A stretch of DNA of 64,000 nt from Pseudoalteromonas viridis. Its GTDB lineage: Bacteria; Pseudomonadota; Gammaproteobacteria; Enterobacterales; Alteromonadaceae. The position numbers and the translations under genes were made by a program. Each line of letters opens with the position of its first letter. The first letter of the stretch is position 1. The stretch covers positions 2,170,001 through 2,234,000 of the forward strand of contig NZ_CP072425.1 of the NCBI RefSeq assembly GCF_017742995.1, in the 5' to 3' direction. Positions 45,389-54,846 of this stretch are shown here, in pieces. The notes beneath the pieces are model-generated. The model made no database searches. It worked only from the letters and a program-made list of their open reading frames with translations, and had not been told where the DNA came from.

Positions 45389-45412
45389 AAAAAAGCCGGC
45401 GAATGCCGGCTT
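45389..45412 (-). terminator. Intrinsic terminator of putA
   Basis: The stem AAGCCGGC/GCCGGCTT (45393-45400 with 45405-45412) with a GAAT loop is followed by a T-run on the minus strand, 27 bases past the putA stop. Confidence 0.92.
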
Positions 45413-45439
45413 AAAGAGAGTGTAACTTAACGACTAATG

Positions 45440-48400
45440 TTATTCGTCGTCTTCTACCAGCGTCATCAATGAGGTATTACCGCCTGATGCTGTGGTATCG
45501 ATACTGATCGTTTTCTCTGTAACCAAACGGCTGATCAGCGTGTCGTAGTACTCTGCGCTGATCACCGGCAGGATAGCGCCTTTACGCGCAGCCAGCTGCT
45601 GACTGAAGTAGCCCAGACGCGAAGAGCGCGCGGCAACCACGGCACCTGCCAGGTGAGGATGTGCCAGGATAGCTTGGAGCTGATTTGGCTTAGCGACCTG
45701 GAATACCCCTTCGGCAACGCCGGTGGCGATAAACTTATCGCGAAATGCCTGCGCTTCCTCATAGAATAGCTCTGAGGCAACGGTGATCACTGTGTTACCC
45801 GCAGCCAGTGCGGTGATAACCGACAGTGCCCAGAAGTTAAACGAGGTACTCTTATCGGCATAACACACCACACAACCACGCGGCTCAAGGTGCAGGGTGT
45901 TAGACTCGCCCGTTGGCCCAGGCAACACGATGTGTGAACGCATACGCTTTTCAAGGCGGTTAAGCTGTGCACGGGCATCTGCCAGAGTCAATGCTAAGTC
46001 ATCAGCCAACTCGTCGATGATTTCGACTGTGGCGACCTTAGCAAGTAGCTGACGTACCGCAGAAACACGGTCATTCAGCGGCGTTGCACGCCAGATCTTC
46101 TCGTCGCGTAGTGAGTTTTGCATCAAAGCTTCAACCTGCTCAACGGCACCCGGGAAGTGGTGTGTTTCCAGCTCATCCGGTGTCAGGTTGGTCATCTGTA
46201 CGTTATCCGGAGACGCTTTTTCTTTCACCAGGCGCAGCAGATAGTTTGGACCACCGGCTTTAGGACCTGTACCAGACAGACCACGACCACCGAACGGCTG
46301 AACACCAACGATGGCGCCGATCATGTTGCGGTTAACATAGACATTACCCGCGCGAGACATCTTCGCCAGGTACTCACAGCGTGATTCGATACGTGAGTGA
46401 ACCCCCATGGTCAGGCCGTAACCTGTGCCATTGATCTGGTCAATCACCTTATCCAGCTCTTCGCCCTTGAAGCGGATAATATGTACAACCGGACCGAAGA
46501 CTTCACGTTTAAGGACAGATAAATCAGAGATTTCATACAAGCGCGGCGCAAAGAAGTAAGCACCATTCTCGCTGTTATCCGGGATCTTCGCTTCGAACAA
46601 CAGCTTACCGTTGCTCTTCATATATTCAACATGCTTAGTCAGGGTGTTCAGGGCTTTCTCGTCGATCACCGGGCCAACGTCTGTCGACAACATGGCCGGG
46701 TCGCCAACATGCAGCTCCTGCAATGCACCTTGCAGCATCTTGATGATGCCATCAGCGACATCGTCTTGCAGGAACAGTACGCGCAGTGCAGAACAGCGCT
46801 GACCGGCACTTTGGAAACCTGATGAAATCACATCATCCACAACCTGCTCTGGCAGTGCTGTGGAGTCAACCACCATACAGTTCTGACCACCGGTTTCTGC
46901 GATCAGCGGCACCTGAATATCGTTACGTTCAGCCAGGATTTGCGAGATCAAAGTACCGGTTTCAGTAGAGCCTGTGAACATCACGGCCTGAATGCGCTCA
47001 TCCGGTACAATGTGCTTACCAACTTCGCTACCGCGGGCAATGACCGGCTGTACAACGTGCTCTGGCAAGCCGACAGTACGCATCAATTCGATACAACGCA
47101 GGGCAATCATACTGGTCTGTTCAGCAGGCTTAGCAATAACCGTGTTACCCGTCACAATGGCAGCGGCAACCTGGCCAAGGAAAATCGCCAGCGGGAAGTT
47201 CCACGGGCTGATACATAAAATCACGCCACGGGCTTCAAAACGTTCATCTTTCGACAGCTCTTCGGCACGTGCAGCATAGTAGCGACAGAAGTCGACGGCT
47301 TCACGGACCTCATCTATGCCATCCTGAGTGATTTTACCGGCTTCTTTAATACAGATAGCAACCAGCTCATCGTGATGACGTTCAAGAATATCGCCAATGC
47401 GGCGCAGCAGATCGGCACGCTCTTTTACAGGCGTTTGTGACCACTCGGCAAAGGCATTTTCGGCATTGCTCAGAATGCTTTGCATGTAAGCGTCGTCGTG
47501 CATAGGAACATGGCCGACAATTTCTGTGTGGTTGGCCGGGTTACGCACGGCCATGCGGCCTTCAGGCACGTCGCTTTCTTCAATGCGATGCTCGTTGAAC
47601 CAGTTGTCCAGATTCTCTTTGAATGGCGTCAGTACATTGATATCCGTCAGGTCCATACCTTTTGAGTTCGGGCGCTCATCACCGTATAGCTCGATAGGCA
47701 GGCTGATCTGCTTGTTGTACTTATTGCGCAGGCCTTGCAGGGTTTCAACCGGATCTGGCAGCAGTGACTCAACAGGCTTAGTGGTGTCTACAATGGCGTT
47801 TACAAATGAAGAGTTTGCGCCGTTTTCAAGCAGACGACGTACCAGGTAGGCAAGCAAGTCTTCGTGATGGCCAACCGGTGCGTAAACACGGCACTGAATG
47901 CCTTCGCTGGTCACGATTTGGTCAAACAGTGACTCACCCATGCCATGCAGGCGCTGGAACTCAAACCCGGTGTTGTCGCCTTTCGCGACTTCAAGGATGG
48001 TTGCGGCTGTGTAAGCGTTGTGAGTGGCAAACTGTGGGAACAGCACATCACGCGCTTCTAACAGCTTAATAGCACACGCTTTATAAGATACGTCTGTGGT
48101 TGCTTTACGGGTAAATACCGGGAAGTGGTCCAAACCATCTTGTTGGGTGGTTTTAATTTCGGTATCCCAGTAAGCGCCTTTAACCAGGCGAACCATCAGT
48201 TTGCGGCCAATGCGGCGCGCCAGATCGGCAACCCATTCAACAACAAAAATAGCACGCTTCTGATAAGCCTGTACTGCTAGGCCAAAGCCATTCCAGCCGT
48301 CCAGCTCAGGATCAGAGAATACCGCTTCAATCACGTCCAGAGAGATATCCAGTCGGTCAGCTTCTTCGGCATCGACGGTAAAGCCAATATCATATTGTTT

Positions 48401-49243
48401 AGCAGCAACGGCCAGCTCTTTGAGCTTAGGCACCAGCTCGTCCATTACACGGTCGCTGTGAGAGAACTCGTAGCGAGGGTGAATTGCAGAGAGCTTAACA
48501 GAGATACCCGGGCTTTTAATTGGGCCACGTCCCGCTGCGGCTTTACCAATGGCATGGATTGCATTCATGTAGCTTTGGTAGTAACGCTCTGCATCGGCCA
48601 TGGTGCGGGCGCCTTCGCCCAGCATATCGTACGAGTACACATAGCCTTTTTGTTCTTTTTCTGCGGCGCGGGTGATCGCGTCCTGGATGGTTTCACCCAT
48701 AACGAATTGCTTACCCATGATCTTCATAGCGAAGTTGACCGACTTGCGGATCACCGGCTCACCCAGGCGGCCAATGGTACGCTTCAGTACACCAAACTGC
48801 TCTTCCTGGTTTTTGTCGCTGTAGTTGACCATTTTACCAGTGACCAGCAGGCCCCAGCTTGAGGCGTTTACGAACAGCGAGTCGCTGCTGCCTAAGTGTG
48901 AGCTCCAGTCACCTTTGGCAAGTTTGTCACGGATAAGTTGATCCTGAGTTTCTTTATCTGGCACACGCAACAGGGCTTCTGCCAGACACATCAGTACCAC
49001 GCCTTCTTCTGATGACAGAGAGAATTCGTTCAGCAGTGCGTCTACACCATTCTGGCCATCCTGATCGCGACGAATATTGAGCACCATCTGGCGCGCTCTT
49101 TCCCAGGCACGGCTGCGAGCCGTTACACCTACTTCAGCCAGGGGCAGAATATGGTCGATAACTTCGTTTTCATCGATGCGGTAAAAATCGCGGATCTTCT
49201 GTCTGATAGGACAAGTGGTTGTCAAATCGCCGTTATAAAGCAT
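45440..49243 (-). CDS. putA: Bifunctional proline dehydrogenase / L-glutamate gamma-semialdehyde dehydrogenase
   Basis: PutA oxidises proline to glutamate in two steps with FAD and NAD+. The 1267-residue protein has a PRODH barrel (about 190-500; SVKLSAIHPRYEF, LMVRLVKGAYWDTEIK, ATHNAYTAA), an aldehyde dehydrogenase domain (about 560-1000; SPWNFPLAIFLGQ, MFTGSTETG, GGQNCMVVDS, GFQSAGQRCSALRV with the catalytic Cys) and a C-terminal ALDH-like region. The N-terminus starts directly with the helical arm and lacks the ribbon-helix-helix DNA-binding domain of E. coli PutA, so it is not its own repressor. An Lrp-type regulator is divergent. Confidence 0.96.
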   Translation of the reverse strand: MLYNGDLTTTCPIRQKIRDFYRIDENEVIDHILPLAEVGVTARSRAWERARQMVLNIRRDQDGQNGVDALLNEFSLSSEEGVVLMCLAEALLRVPDKETQDQLIRDKLAKGDWSSHLGSSDSLFVNASSWGLLVTGKMVNYSDKNQEEQFGVLKRTIGRLGEPVIRKSVNFAMKIMGKQFVMGETIQDAITRAAEKEQKGYVYSYDMLGEGARTMADAERYYQSYMNAIHAIGKAAAGRGPIKSPGISVKLSAIHPRYEFSHSDRVMDELVPKLKELAVAAKQYDIGFTVDAEEADRLDISLDVIEAVFSDPELDGWNGFGLAVQAYQKRAIFVVEWVADLARRIGRKLMVRLVKGAYWDTEIKTTQQDGLDHFPVFTRKATTDVSYKACAIKLLEARDVLFPQFATHNAYTAATILEVAKGDNTGFEFQRLHGMGESLFDQIVTSEGIQCRVYAPVGHHEDLLAYLVRRLLENGANSSFVNAIVDTTKPVESLLPDPVETLQGLRNKYNKQISLPIELYGDERPNSKGMDLTDINVLTPFKENLDNWFNEHRIEESDVPEGRMAVRNPANHTEIVGHVPMHDDAYMQSILSNAENAFAEWSQTPVKERADLLRRIGDILERHHDELVAICIKEAGKITQDGIDEVREAVDFCRYYAARAEELSKDERFEARGVILCISPWNFPLAIFLGQVAAAIVTGNTVIAKPAEQTSMIALRCIELMRTVGLPEHVVQPVIARGSEVGKHIVPDERIQAVMFTGSTETGTLISQILAERNDIQVPLIAETGGQNCMVVDSTALPEQVVDDVISSGFQSAGQRCSALRVLFLQDDVADGIIKMLQGALQELHVGDPAMLSTDVGPVIDEKALNTLTKHVEYMKSNGKLLFEAKIPDNSENGAYFFAPRLYEISDLSVLKREVFGPVVHIIRFKGEELDKVIDQINGTGYGLTMGVHSRIESRCEYLAKMSRAGNVYVNRNMIGAIVGVQPFGGRGLSGTGPKAGGPNYLLRLVKEKASPDNVQMTNLTPDELETHHFPGAVEQVEALMQNSLRDEKIWRATPLNDRVSAVRQLLAKVATVEIIDELADDLALTLADARAQLNRLEKRMRSHIVLPGPTGESNTLHLEPRGCVVCYADKSTSFNFWALSVITALAAGNTVITVASELFYEEAQAFRDKFIATGVAEGVFQVAKPNQLQAILAHPHLAGAVVAARSSRLGYFSQQLAARKGAILPVISAEYYDTLISRLVTEKTISIDTTASGGNTSLMTLVEDDE

Positions 49244-49338
49244 AACTCAGCCTCATAAAATAAGAGTCAAAAATGATTGTAAATTGAACTGTTCAGTGTA
49301 GCGGTGCGAGCAAGGTGTGTAAGTGCTTGCTAGCGAAT

Positions 49339-49358
49339 TGTAACTTTTAAACGTTACA
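49339..49358. promoter_or_regulatory. Palindrome TGTAAC-N8-GTTACA in the putA-lrp region
   Basis: A perfect 6-bp inverted repeat, 96 bases from the putA start and about 257 from the lrp start. It is a candidate operator for the divergent Lrp-type regulator or another dimeric protein. Confidence 0.45.
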
Positions 49359-49472
49359 GAGTACCTACAAGAAGTATCAATTACGACAATATGATGCGGT
49401 CATAATGCTAACCTTAACACACCTCAGTGTGTGTTCAACATTTAGCCAGTCTCACGTTCAATAAAATCTAGC

Positions 49473-49562
49473 GCCACGGACAAGTCTGAGGTGTGGCGGT
49501 TACGTCAAATTTCGGGGACATTCTATCGAAAAGACAGCAGAATATGCTGTCTTATTTTTTTT
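49473..49562 (+). ncRNA. Structured leader or small RNA with its own terminator, upstream of lrp
   Basis: CGCCAC (49473-49478) pairs with GTGGCG (49494-49499). Then AAGACAGCA/TGCTGTCTT (49531-49539 with 49545-49553) is followed by eight T residues, a textbook intrinsic terminator 53 bases before the lrp start. As no plus-strand gene lies upstream (putA is divergent), the terminator must end a short transcript from this region: either an attenuated lrp leader or an independent small RNA. Confidence 0.55.
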
Positions 49563-49614
49563 GATTACGGTAAATTTGCGGGTAATTGCCAAGCTGTGCA
49601 GAATTATATGCTGA

Positions 49615-50103
49615 ATGACCACTTCAATTAAAACACGGGTGCTCGACAGGATTGATATGGCGATCCTGGACATCCTGCAAAAAAACGCCCGTATTTCCAA
49701 TGTAAACCTGGCCAAAGCCGTCAACCTGAGTCCCAGTCCCTGTCTGGATAGGGTGAAAAAGCTCGAGGCTGAAGGCTATATCGAAGGTTACGCTGCCCGT
49801 TTAAATGCCGCTAAGCTGGGTCAGCACTTGGTGGCCCATGTTGAGATCACGCTCAAAAGCTCAACCGAGTCGGTATTCGAGACGTTTAAACAGCATGTGC
49901 TGGAGATCCCCAACGTGGTGGCCTGCGATATGGTGGCGGGTGGGTTCGACTATCTATTAAAGATCCGGGTACAGGATATGCGCCAGTATCGTGAGGTGTT
50001 GGGGCAGATTGTTGAAATACCGGGGGTTGGTACTAATCACACTTATATGGTCATTGAACACATCAAAGAAGATATGGGTGTGGAAGTGCTGAACTTTCAG
50101 TGA
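49615..50103 (+). CDS. Lrp/AsnC-family regulator, probable proline-responsive putA regulator
   Basis: The 162-residue protein has an N-terminal winged HTH (LDRIDMAILDILQKNARISN, then LAKAVNLSPSPCLDRVKKLEAEGYI) and a C-terminal RAM ligand-binding domain (HVEITLKSS, VVACDMVAGGFDYLLKIRV). It belongs to the Lrp/AsnC family. It is divergent from putA, an arrangement known for proline-responsive PutR activators in other proteobacteria, so control of putA by proline is likely. A terminator-like hairpin lies in its leader. Confidence 0.88.
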   Translation: MTTSIKTRVLDRIDMAILDILQKNARISNVNLAKAVNLSPSPCLDRVKKLEAEGYIEGYAARLNAAKLGQHLVAHVEITLKSSTESVFETFKQHVLEIPNVVACDMVAGGFDYLLKIRVQDMRQYREVLGQIVEIPGVGTNHTYMVIEHIKEDMGVEVLNFQ

Positions 50104-50246
50104 TCCAGACTCAGGCGCAGCCAATTTAGATAAAAATATCGGGGTTTCACATCTTGTAACAAGCTTTTGGCCGCAAGTTAGCTGTAATTAGAATCAGAAT
50201 TGTTATTATAAATGAGATAAAATAACAAAATGAACTTGTGAGGCTT

Positions 50247-53200
50247 ATGAAACTCAAGCACTTAGTTGCCGCCATTGCGGCTGTGGCAGCGCCGCTGGCC
50301 GCTGCTTATCAAACTGAGGATACGCGCCTGCTGCGTTTCCCGGATATTCACCAGGACAAGGTCACCTTTGTATATGGTGGTGATATTTATATTGCCGATA
50401 CCAAATCCGGCAACAGCACCCGCCTGACCGACCACGTAGGTTTTGAGACTTTCCCTAAGTTTTCCCCGGACGGAAAACGCATTGCCTTTGCGGCTGAGTA
50501 CAATGGTAGCCGTCAGATTTATGTGATCAACGCCGATGGTTCTGACCTCAAGCAGCTGACCTATTATAATGATGTGGGCCCCATGCCACCGCGTGGCGGC
50601 TTTGATTACCGGGTGTTTGACTGGACACCGGATGGCAAGCACATAGTGTTTCGCGCCAACCGTACCCCTTGGGGTAAGCGCATGGGTCGCCCTTACATGA
50701 TCCCGGCAGATGGCGGACTGGAGCAGCCTCTGGCTATTCCTGAAAGCGGTGGCGGTATGTTGTCGCCTGATGGCAAAAAGTTTGTATATACGCCCATCGA
50801 CCGTGAATTCAGAACCTGGAAACGCAGCCGGGGCGGTCGTGCCCAGGATGTCTGGGTGTACGACCTGGAAAACAACACCTCAAAACAGCTGACTGAGCAC
50901 AGAGCAACGGATCAGCAGCCGACTTGGGTGAATGACAGCATTTACTTTGTCTCTGACCGAGATTACACCCTGAATTTATACAAATACCGTGATGGCAAAG
51001 CGCCGGTGAAAATGACCAACCACAGTGACTATGACGTACTGTGGCCGTCGGCCGGACCGAATGCCATTGTGTATGAAAATGGCGGCTACCTGTATCGTTT
51101 TGATGAAGCCACCAAAGCCACCGAAAAGCTGACCATTAATGTGCCTGGAGTGCGTAAGTACGCCATGCCTTATACCAAAAATGTCAGCAAATTCATTGAT
51201 TCAATGGATGTGTCACACGATGGTAAGCGGGCGTTATTTACTGCACGGGGTGAAGTGTTCTCAGTACCGGTTGAGCAGGGCACAACACGTAACCTGAGTA
51301 TGACGGCACAAGGGCGCGAAATTGCGGCCAGCTGGTCACCGAACGGTCGTTACATTGCATATATGAGCGATGCCACAGGCGAGTATGAGATCTACCTGAA
51401 AGACCGCGCCAACAACAATGCAGTTAAACAGCTCACCAGCAACGGCACTATCTGGCGATTTGACCCAATCTGGTCGGCCGACAGCTCAAAGCTGTTATTT
51501 GCCGATAAAAACCACACCATGTGGTGGCTGGATGTTAAATCGGGCGAATTGCACAAGATCGATACCGGTAAGTATGATGATGATGGCATCACTCAGTACA
51601 CCTGGTCGCCAAACAGTGAAGATCTGATCTTTGTGAAGAACAATGCCAACCGATACGCCTCTTTGTGGCATTACAACACCCAGAGCAAAACGCTTAGTCG
51701 CCTGACGGATGACATGACCAGCGAGCAGAACCCGGCTTTCTCACCGGATGGTCAGTATTTGTATTTCACTTCAGAGCGCGATTTTAATCTGACTTTCAGC
51801 TCCTATGAGTTCGCTTATTTGTATAACGATGCAACGCGTCTGTACGCGGTTGCTGTGAACGACAAGGTAGCCTCACTGACTCAGTTTAGCAGCGACGAAG
51901 CCGCGATTGTCAGTGACGAAAAAGATGACAAAGCCGATGAGGGTATAGCCGATAATCAGCTCCAGGTTGAGGGCTTTATGTCACGGGTTGTGGCACTGCC
52001 CGCGAAAGCAGGCAGCTATAATGACTTGGCTGGCGTAAAGGATGGTGTACTGGCATTGTCTGAGGGCGCATTGAAGCTGATCCCCAATAAACAAGACGGT
52101 AAAGTGCAAACGGTCGCCAAGGGCGTACAGGCCTATAAGCTGGCGGCAGGTGGCGCGCACCTGATTGTTCGCGCTGGCGGTAAATACAGTGTGATTAAGC
52201 CCCAGGCCAAGCAAGATCTGAAGGCAACACAACTTGATCTTGGCAACATGATGCTGAAGATAGATCCTAAAGTTGAGTGGCAACAAATGTATGTGGAAGG
52301 CTGGCGCACGCTCAGAGACTGGTTCTATGATGAGAATCACCATGGTCAGGACTGGGATGCGATACTAAAACGCTATCAGCCAATGGCCGATGCCGTGGCA
52401 CACCGCAACGATCTGGACTATGTACTGAGCGAAATTGCTGGTGAAATTAATGCTGGTCATATTTATGTTCAGTCCGGTGATGAGCCAAAAGCCAAGCGCA
52501 AGAAACACGGCCTGTTGGGCGCTCAGATCAGTGCTCACAGTTCAGGCTTTGTGCGCATCGAAAAAATCTACCAGGGTGAGAACTGGCATGAAGAATTCCG
52601 CTCGCCGTTAGACGAACCCGGAGTGAACGCCAGTGTAGGCGATTACATAGTGTCGGTGAATGGTCGTGCGGTTAATACCGTTAGTAACTTCTACGAGCTG
52701 CTGGAAAATACCCAGGGCACGCAGGTCGAGCTGCGCCTTAACAATACGCCGACCCTGGAAGGCGCCTGGCAGGTGACCGTCAAGCCAAGTGCCAGTGAGA
52801 GCGGCCTGCGCTATCTGGAGTGGGTGCACTCTCGTATGGCCTATGTCGACAAGTTATCGGGTGGCCGAATTGGCTACGTGCATTTGCCAAATACGCTGTT
52901 TGAAGGTAACCGTGCCATGTTCAAGCACTTTATGCCACAAACAACCAAAGATGCGCTGATCATCGACGACCGCTACAACGGTGGTGGCTTCATTCCTGAG
53001 CACATGATCACCTGGCTGGCGCGTAAACCGTTGAACTACTGGAAGCGCCGCGGTGTTGAGCCGACGAAAACCCCTCAGTTTGCTCACGATGGCCCGAAAG
53101 CCATGCTGATCAATGGTTACTCCAGCTCAGGTGGTGACGCACTACCTTATTACTTCCGCCAGGCGGGATTAGGTAAACTCATCGGCACCCGTACCTGGGG

Positions 53201-53471
53201 TGGTCTGATCGGTATCTCAGGTAACCCAAGCCTGGTCGATGGAGGTCAGGTGATCGCGGCGACTTTCCGTATTCTCGATACTGAAGGGAACTGGATCATT
53301 GAAGATGTGGGTGTCAGCCCGGACATTGAAGTGATCGACCGTCCGGAGCTTATCCATGCAGGTAAAGATCCGTCAGTAGAGCGTGCCGTTGAGGAGCTGC
53401 TAAAAGAAATGAAAGCGAATCCGAAGCAGCCGCTCACGGTGCCGCCAGCGCCTACGGAGTTTGGTCGCTAA
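50247..53471 (+). CDS. Tricorn-like S41 protease (periplasmic)
   Basis: A 1074-residue protein starting at 50247 (a GTG at 50238 is in frame). An N-terminal signal peptide ending AAAYQ indicates export. Residues about 40-550 hold WD40/PD40-type beta-propeller repeats (KFSPDGKRIAF, SWSPNGRYIAYMS, AFSPDGQYLYFTSERD), two propellers as in Tricorn protease. Then a Tricorn C1 region, a PDZ domain (about 755-850; VGDYIVSVNGRAV) and an S41 catalytic domain with DDRYNGGGFIPEH and NGYSSSGGDALPY carrying the nucleophilic Ser. It probably degrades peptides in the periplasm. Confidence 0.92.
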   Translation: MKLKHLVAAIAAVAAPLAAAYQTEDTRLLRFPDIHQDKVTFVYGGDIYIADTKSGNSTRLTDHVGFETFPKFSPDGKRIAFAAEYNGSRQIYVINADGSDLKQLTYYNDVGPMPPRGGFDYRVFDWTPDGKHIVFRANRTPWGKRMGRPYMIPADGGLEQPLAIPESGGGMLSPDGKKFVYTPIDREFRTWKRSRGGRAQDVWVYDLENNTSKQLTEHRATDQQPTWVNDSIYFVSDRDYTLNLYKYRDGKAPVKMTNHSDYDVLWPSAGPNAIVYENGGYLYRFDEATKATEKLTINVPGVRKYAMPYTKNVSKFIDSMDVSHDGKRALFTARGEVFSVPVEQGTTRNLSMTAQGREIAASWSPNGRYIAYMSDATGEYEIYLKDRANNNAVKQLTSNGTIWRFDPIWSADSSKLLFADKNHTMWWLDVKSGELHKIDTGKYDDDGITQYTWSPNSEDLIFVKNNANRYASLWHYNTQSKTLSRLTDDMTSEQNPAFSPDGQYLYFTSERDFNLTFSSYEFAYLYNDATRLYAVAVNDKVASLTQFSSDEAAIVSDEKDDKADEGIADNQLQVEGFMSRVVALPAKAGSYNDLAGVKDGVLALSEGALKLIPNKQDGKVQTVAKGVQAYKLAAGGAHLIVRAGGKYSVIKPQAKQDLKATQLDLGNMMLKIDPKVEWQQMYVEGWRTLRDWFYDENHHGQDWDAILKRYQPMADAVAHRNDLDYVLSEIAGEINAGHIYVQSGDEPKAKRKKHGLLGAQISAHSSGFVRIEKIYQGENWHEEFRSPLDEPGVNASVGDYIVSVNGRAVNTVSNFYELLENTQGTQVELRLNNTPTLEGAWQVTVKPSASESGLRYLEWVHSRMAYVDKLSGGRIGYVHLPNTLFEGNRAMFKHFMPQTTKDALIIDDRYNGGGFIPEHMITWLARKPLNYWKRRGVEPTKTPQFAHDGPKAMLINGYSSSGGDALPYYFRQAGLGKLIGTRTWGGLIGISGNPSLVDGGQVIAATFRILDTEGNWIIEDVGVSPDIEVIDRPELIHAGKDPSVERAVEELLKEMKANPKQPLTVPPAPTEFGR

Positions 53472-53533
53472 ATAGTGCTCAGTGAGCATTTGATGAAAAA
53501 GCATTGGGTCTGATAAATTCAATGCATATCAAT

Positions 53534-53562
53534 AAAAAAGGGGTGCGAGGCACCCCTTTTTA
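53534..53562 (+). terminator. Intrinsic terminator after the Tricorn-like gene
   Basis: The stem GGGGTGC/GCACCCC (53540-53546 with 53550-53556) with an A-run before and a T-run after; it can work in both directions. It lies 62 bases past the stop. Confidence 0.9.
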
Positions 53563-53592
53563 TTAGCAAACTGGTGTAAGGAAAAAATAATA

Positions 53593-54339
53593 ATGAAAAA
53601 AGTGGTGTTAATCACAGGTGCCAGCCGGGGAATTGGCGCGGCAACCGCGAACTTACTGGCTGAGCAGGGCTACCTGGTGGCGGTTAATTACAAATCGAAT
53701 CATGCGGCTGCTGAGCAGGTGGTTGCTCAGATCCGCGCCCAGGGTGGCACTGCCGAGTGCTTTGCGGCCGACATTAGCGACGAGTCGCAGGTAGTTGAGC
53801 TGTGTAATGAAATCAAAATGCAGCTGGGCCCAATTTCACACCTGGTCAATAATGCCGGTGTGCTGGCCACTCAAATGCGCGTGGAAGAGATGACCGCAGA
53901 GCGCATCAATCAGATGTTATGTACTAATGTGACACCGTATTTTATCTGTGCCAGAGAAGTACTGAAGCAGATCCGTGGCCATCATCAGCCGGATCAATGT
54001 GCCATAGTGAATGTCTCATCGGCGGCTTCTTATCTGGGTGGTGCCAATGAGTATGTTGATTATGCCGCGGCAAAAGGCGCCATCGACAGCTTCACGCGAG
54101 GTTTGTCTCTGGAGCTGGCAGCAGAAGGGATCCGGGTCAATTGTGTACGTCCGGGTTGTATTTACACCGATATTCATGCCGATGGCGGTGAACCTGGCAG
54201 AGTCGATAGACTCGCTTCACTCCTGCCACTACAAAGAGGTGGTAAACCCGAGGAAGTCGCCAGTGCCATCGCCTGGTTGCTCAGTGAGCAGGCAAGCTAT
54301 GCCACCGGTACTTTTATTGATTTAGCGGGTGGCAAGTAG
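53593..54339 (+). CDS. SDR family oxidoreductase, YgfF-like
   Basis: The 248-residue protein has the classical short-chain dehydrogenase pattern: TGASRGIGAAT for the cofactor, LVNNAG, VNVSSAAS with the active Ser, and YVDYAAAKGA with the Tyr/Lys pair. It resembles E. coli YgfF throughout (AERINQ, GIRVNCVRPGCIYTDIHADGGEPGRVDR, GTFIDLAGGK). The substrate is unknown; NADP(H) preference is likely from the Arg in the glycine loop. Its 3' end overlaps the convergent GNAT gene by 18 bases. Confidence 0.9.
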   Translation: MKKVVLITGASRGIGAATANLLAEQGYLVAVNYKSNHAAAEQVVAQIRAQGGTAECFAADISDESQVVELCNEIKMQLGPISHLVNNAGVLATQMRVEEMTAERINQMLCTNVTPYFICAREVLKQIRGHHQPDQCAIVNVSSAASYLGGANEYVDYAAAKGAIDSFTRGLSLELAAEGIRVNCVRPGCIYTDIHADGGEPGRVDRLASLLPLQRGGKPEEVASAIAWLLSEQASYATGTFIDLAGGK

Positions 54340-54846
54340 CTTAAAATAATAGCTGGTGGCATACAGAGTACCTTGTTGATCACTAACAAAGTGTGGGATC
54401 TCTCCGCTTTTGGTAAAGCCAACAGCCTGATAAAACTGCTCCGACTTATCACCACTTTGCGTATCCAACACTAAGAGTCTAATTCCCTGCTGGTAGGCAT
54501 AGGCTTCGAGGTGATGCATTAGTGATTGGGCAATGCCCTGACGCTGATAATCCGGGTGTACGATCAGTTTTTCTACTTCTGCACGATGCTGACCATTTTG
54601 TTTGTGGCAAGGTACCAGTTGTACCGAGGCAACCAACTGCTGATTGATGTAAGCGCCCAGTAAGAGGCGTTTACTCTCCTTGAGTTCAATGTTGATCTGA
54701 AACCAGTAGTTTGCCACGTCTGCGTCACAGAGTGGGTGGTAGAACCCCAGGGATGCGCCCTGAGCAATACAGGCTTGCAATTGCCAGGCAAGTGCTTGCT
54801 GCTGCTCCGCAGTCAGTTGTGCCAGGGGTTCAATTATGAGTGGCAT
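54322..54846 (-). CDS. GNAT family N-acetyltransferase
   Basis: The 174-residue form starts at 54846. The acetyl-CoA binding motif is EKLIVHPDYQRQGIAQSLMHHLEAYA (residues about 100-125) with the Q-x-x-G-x-A loop, followed by LVLDTQSGDKSEQFYQAVGF. The substrate is unknown. It overlaps the upstream small HTH gene by 17 bases, so the two are translated together, with the HTH protein a likely regulator. Confidence 0.85.
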   Translation of the reverse strand: MPLIIEPLAQLTAEQQQALAWQLQACIAQGASLGFYHPLCDADVANYWFQINIELKESKRLLLGAYINQQLVASVQLVPCHKQNGQHRAEVEKLIVHPDYQRQGIAQSLMHHLEAYAYQQGIRLLVLDTQSGDKSEQFYQAVGFTKSGEIPHFVSDQQGTLYATSYYFKLLATR

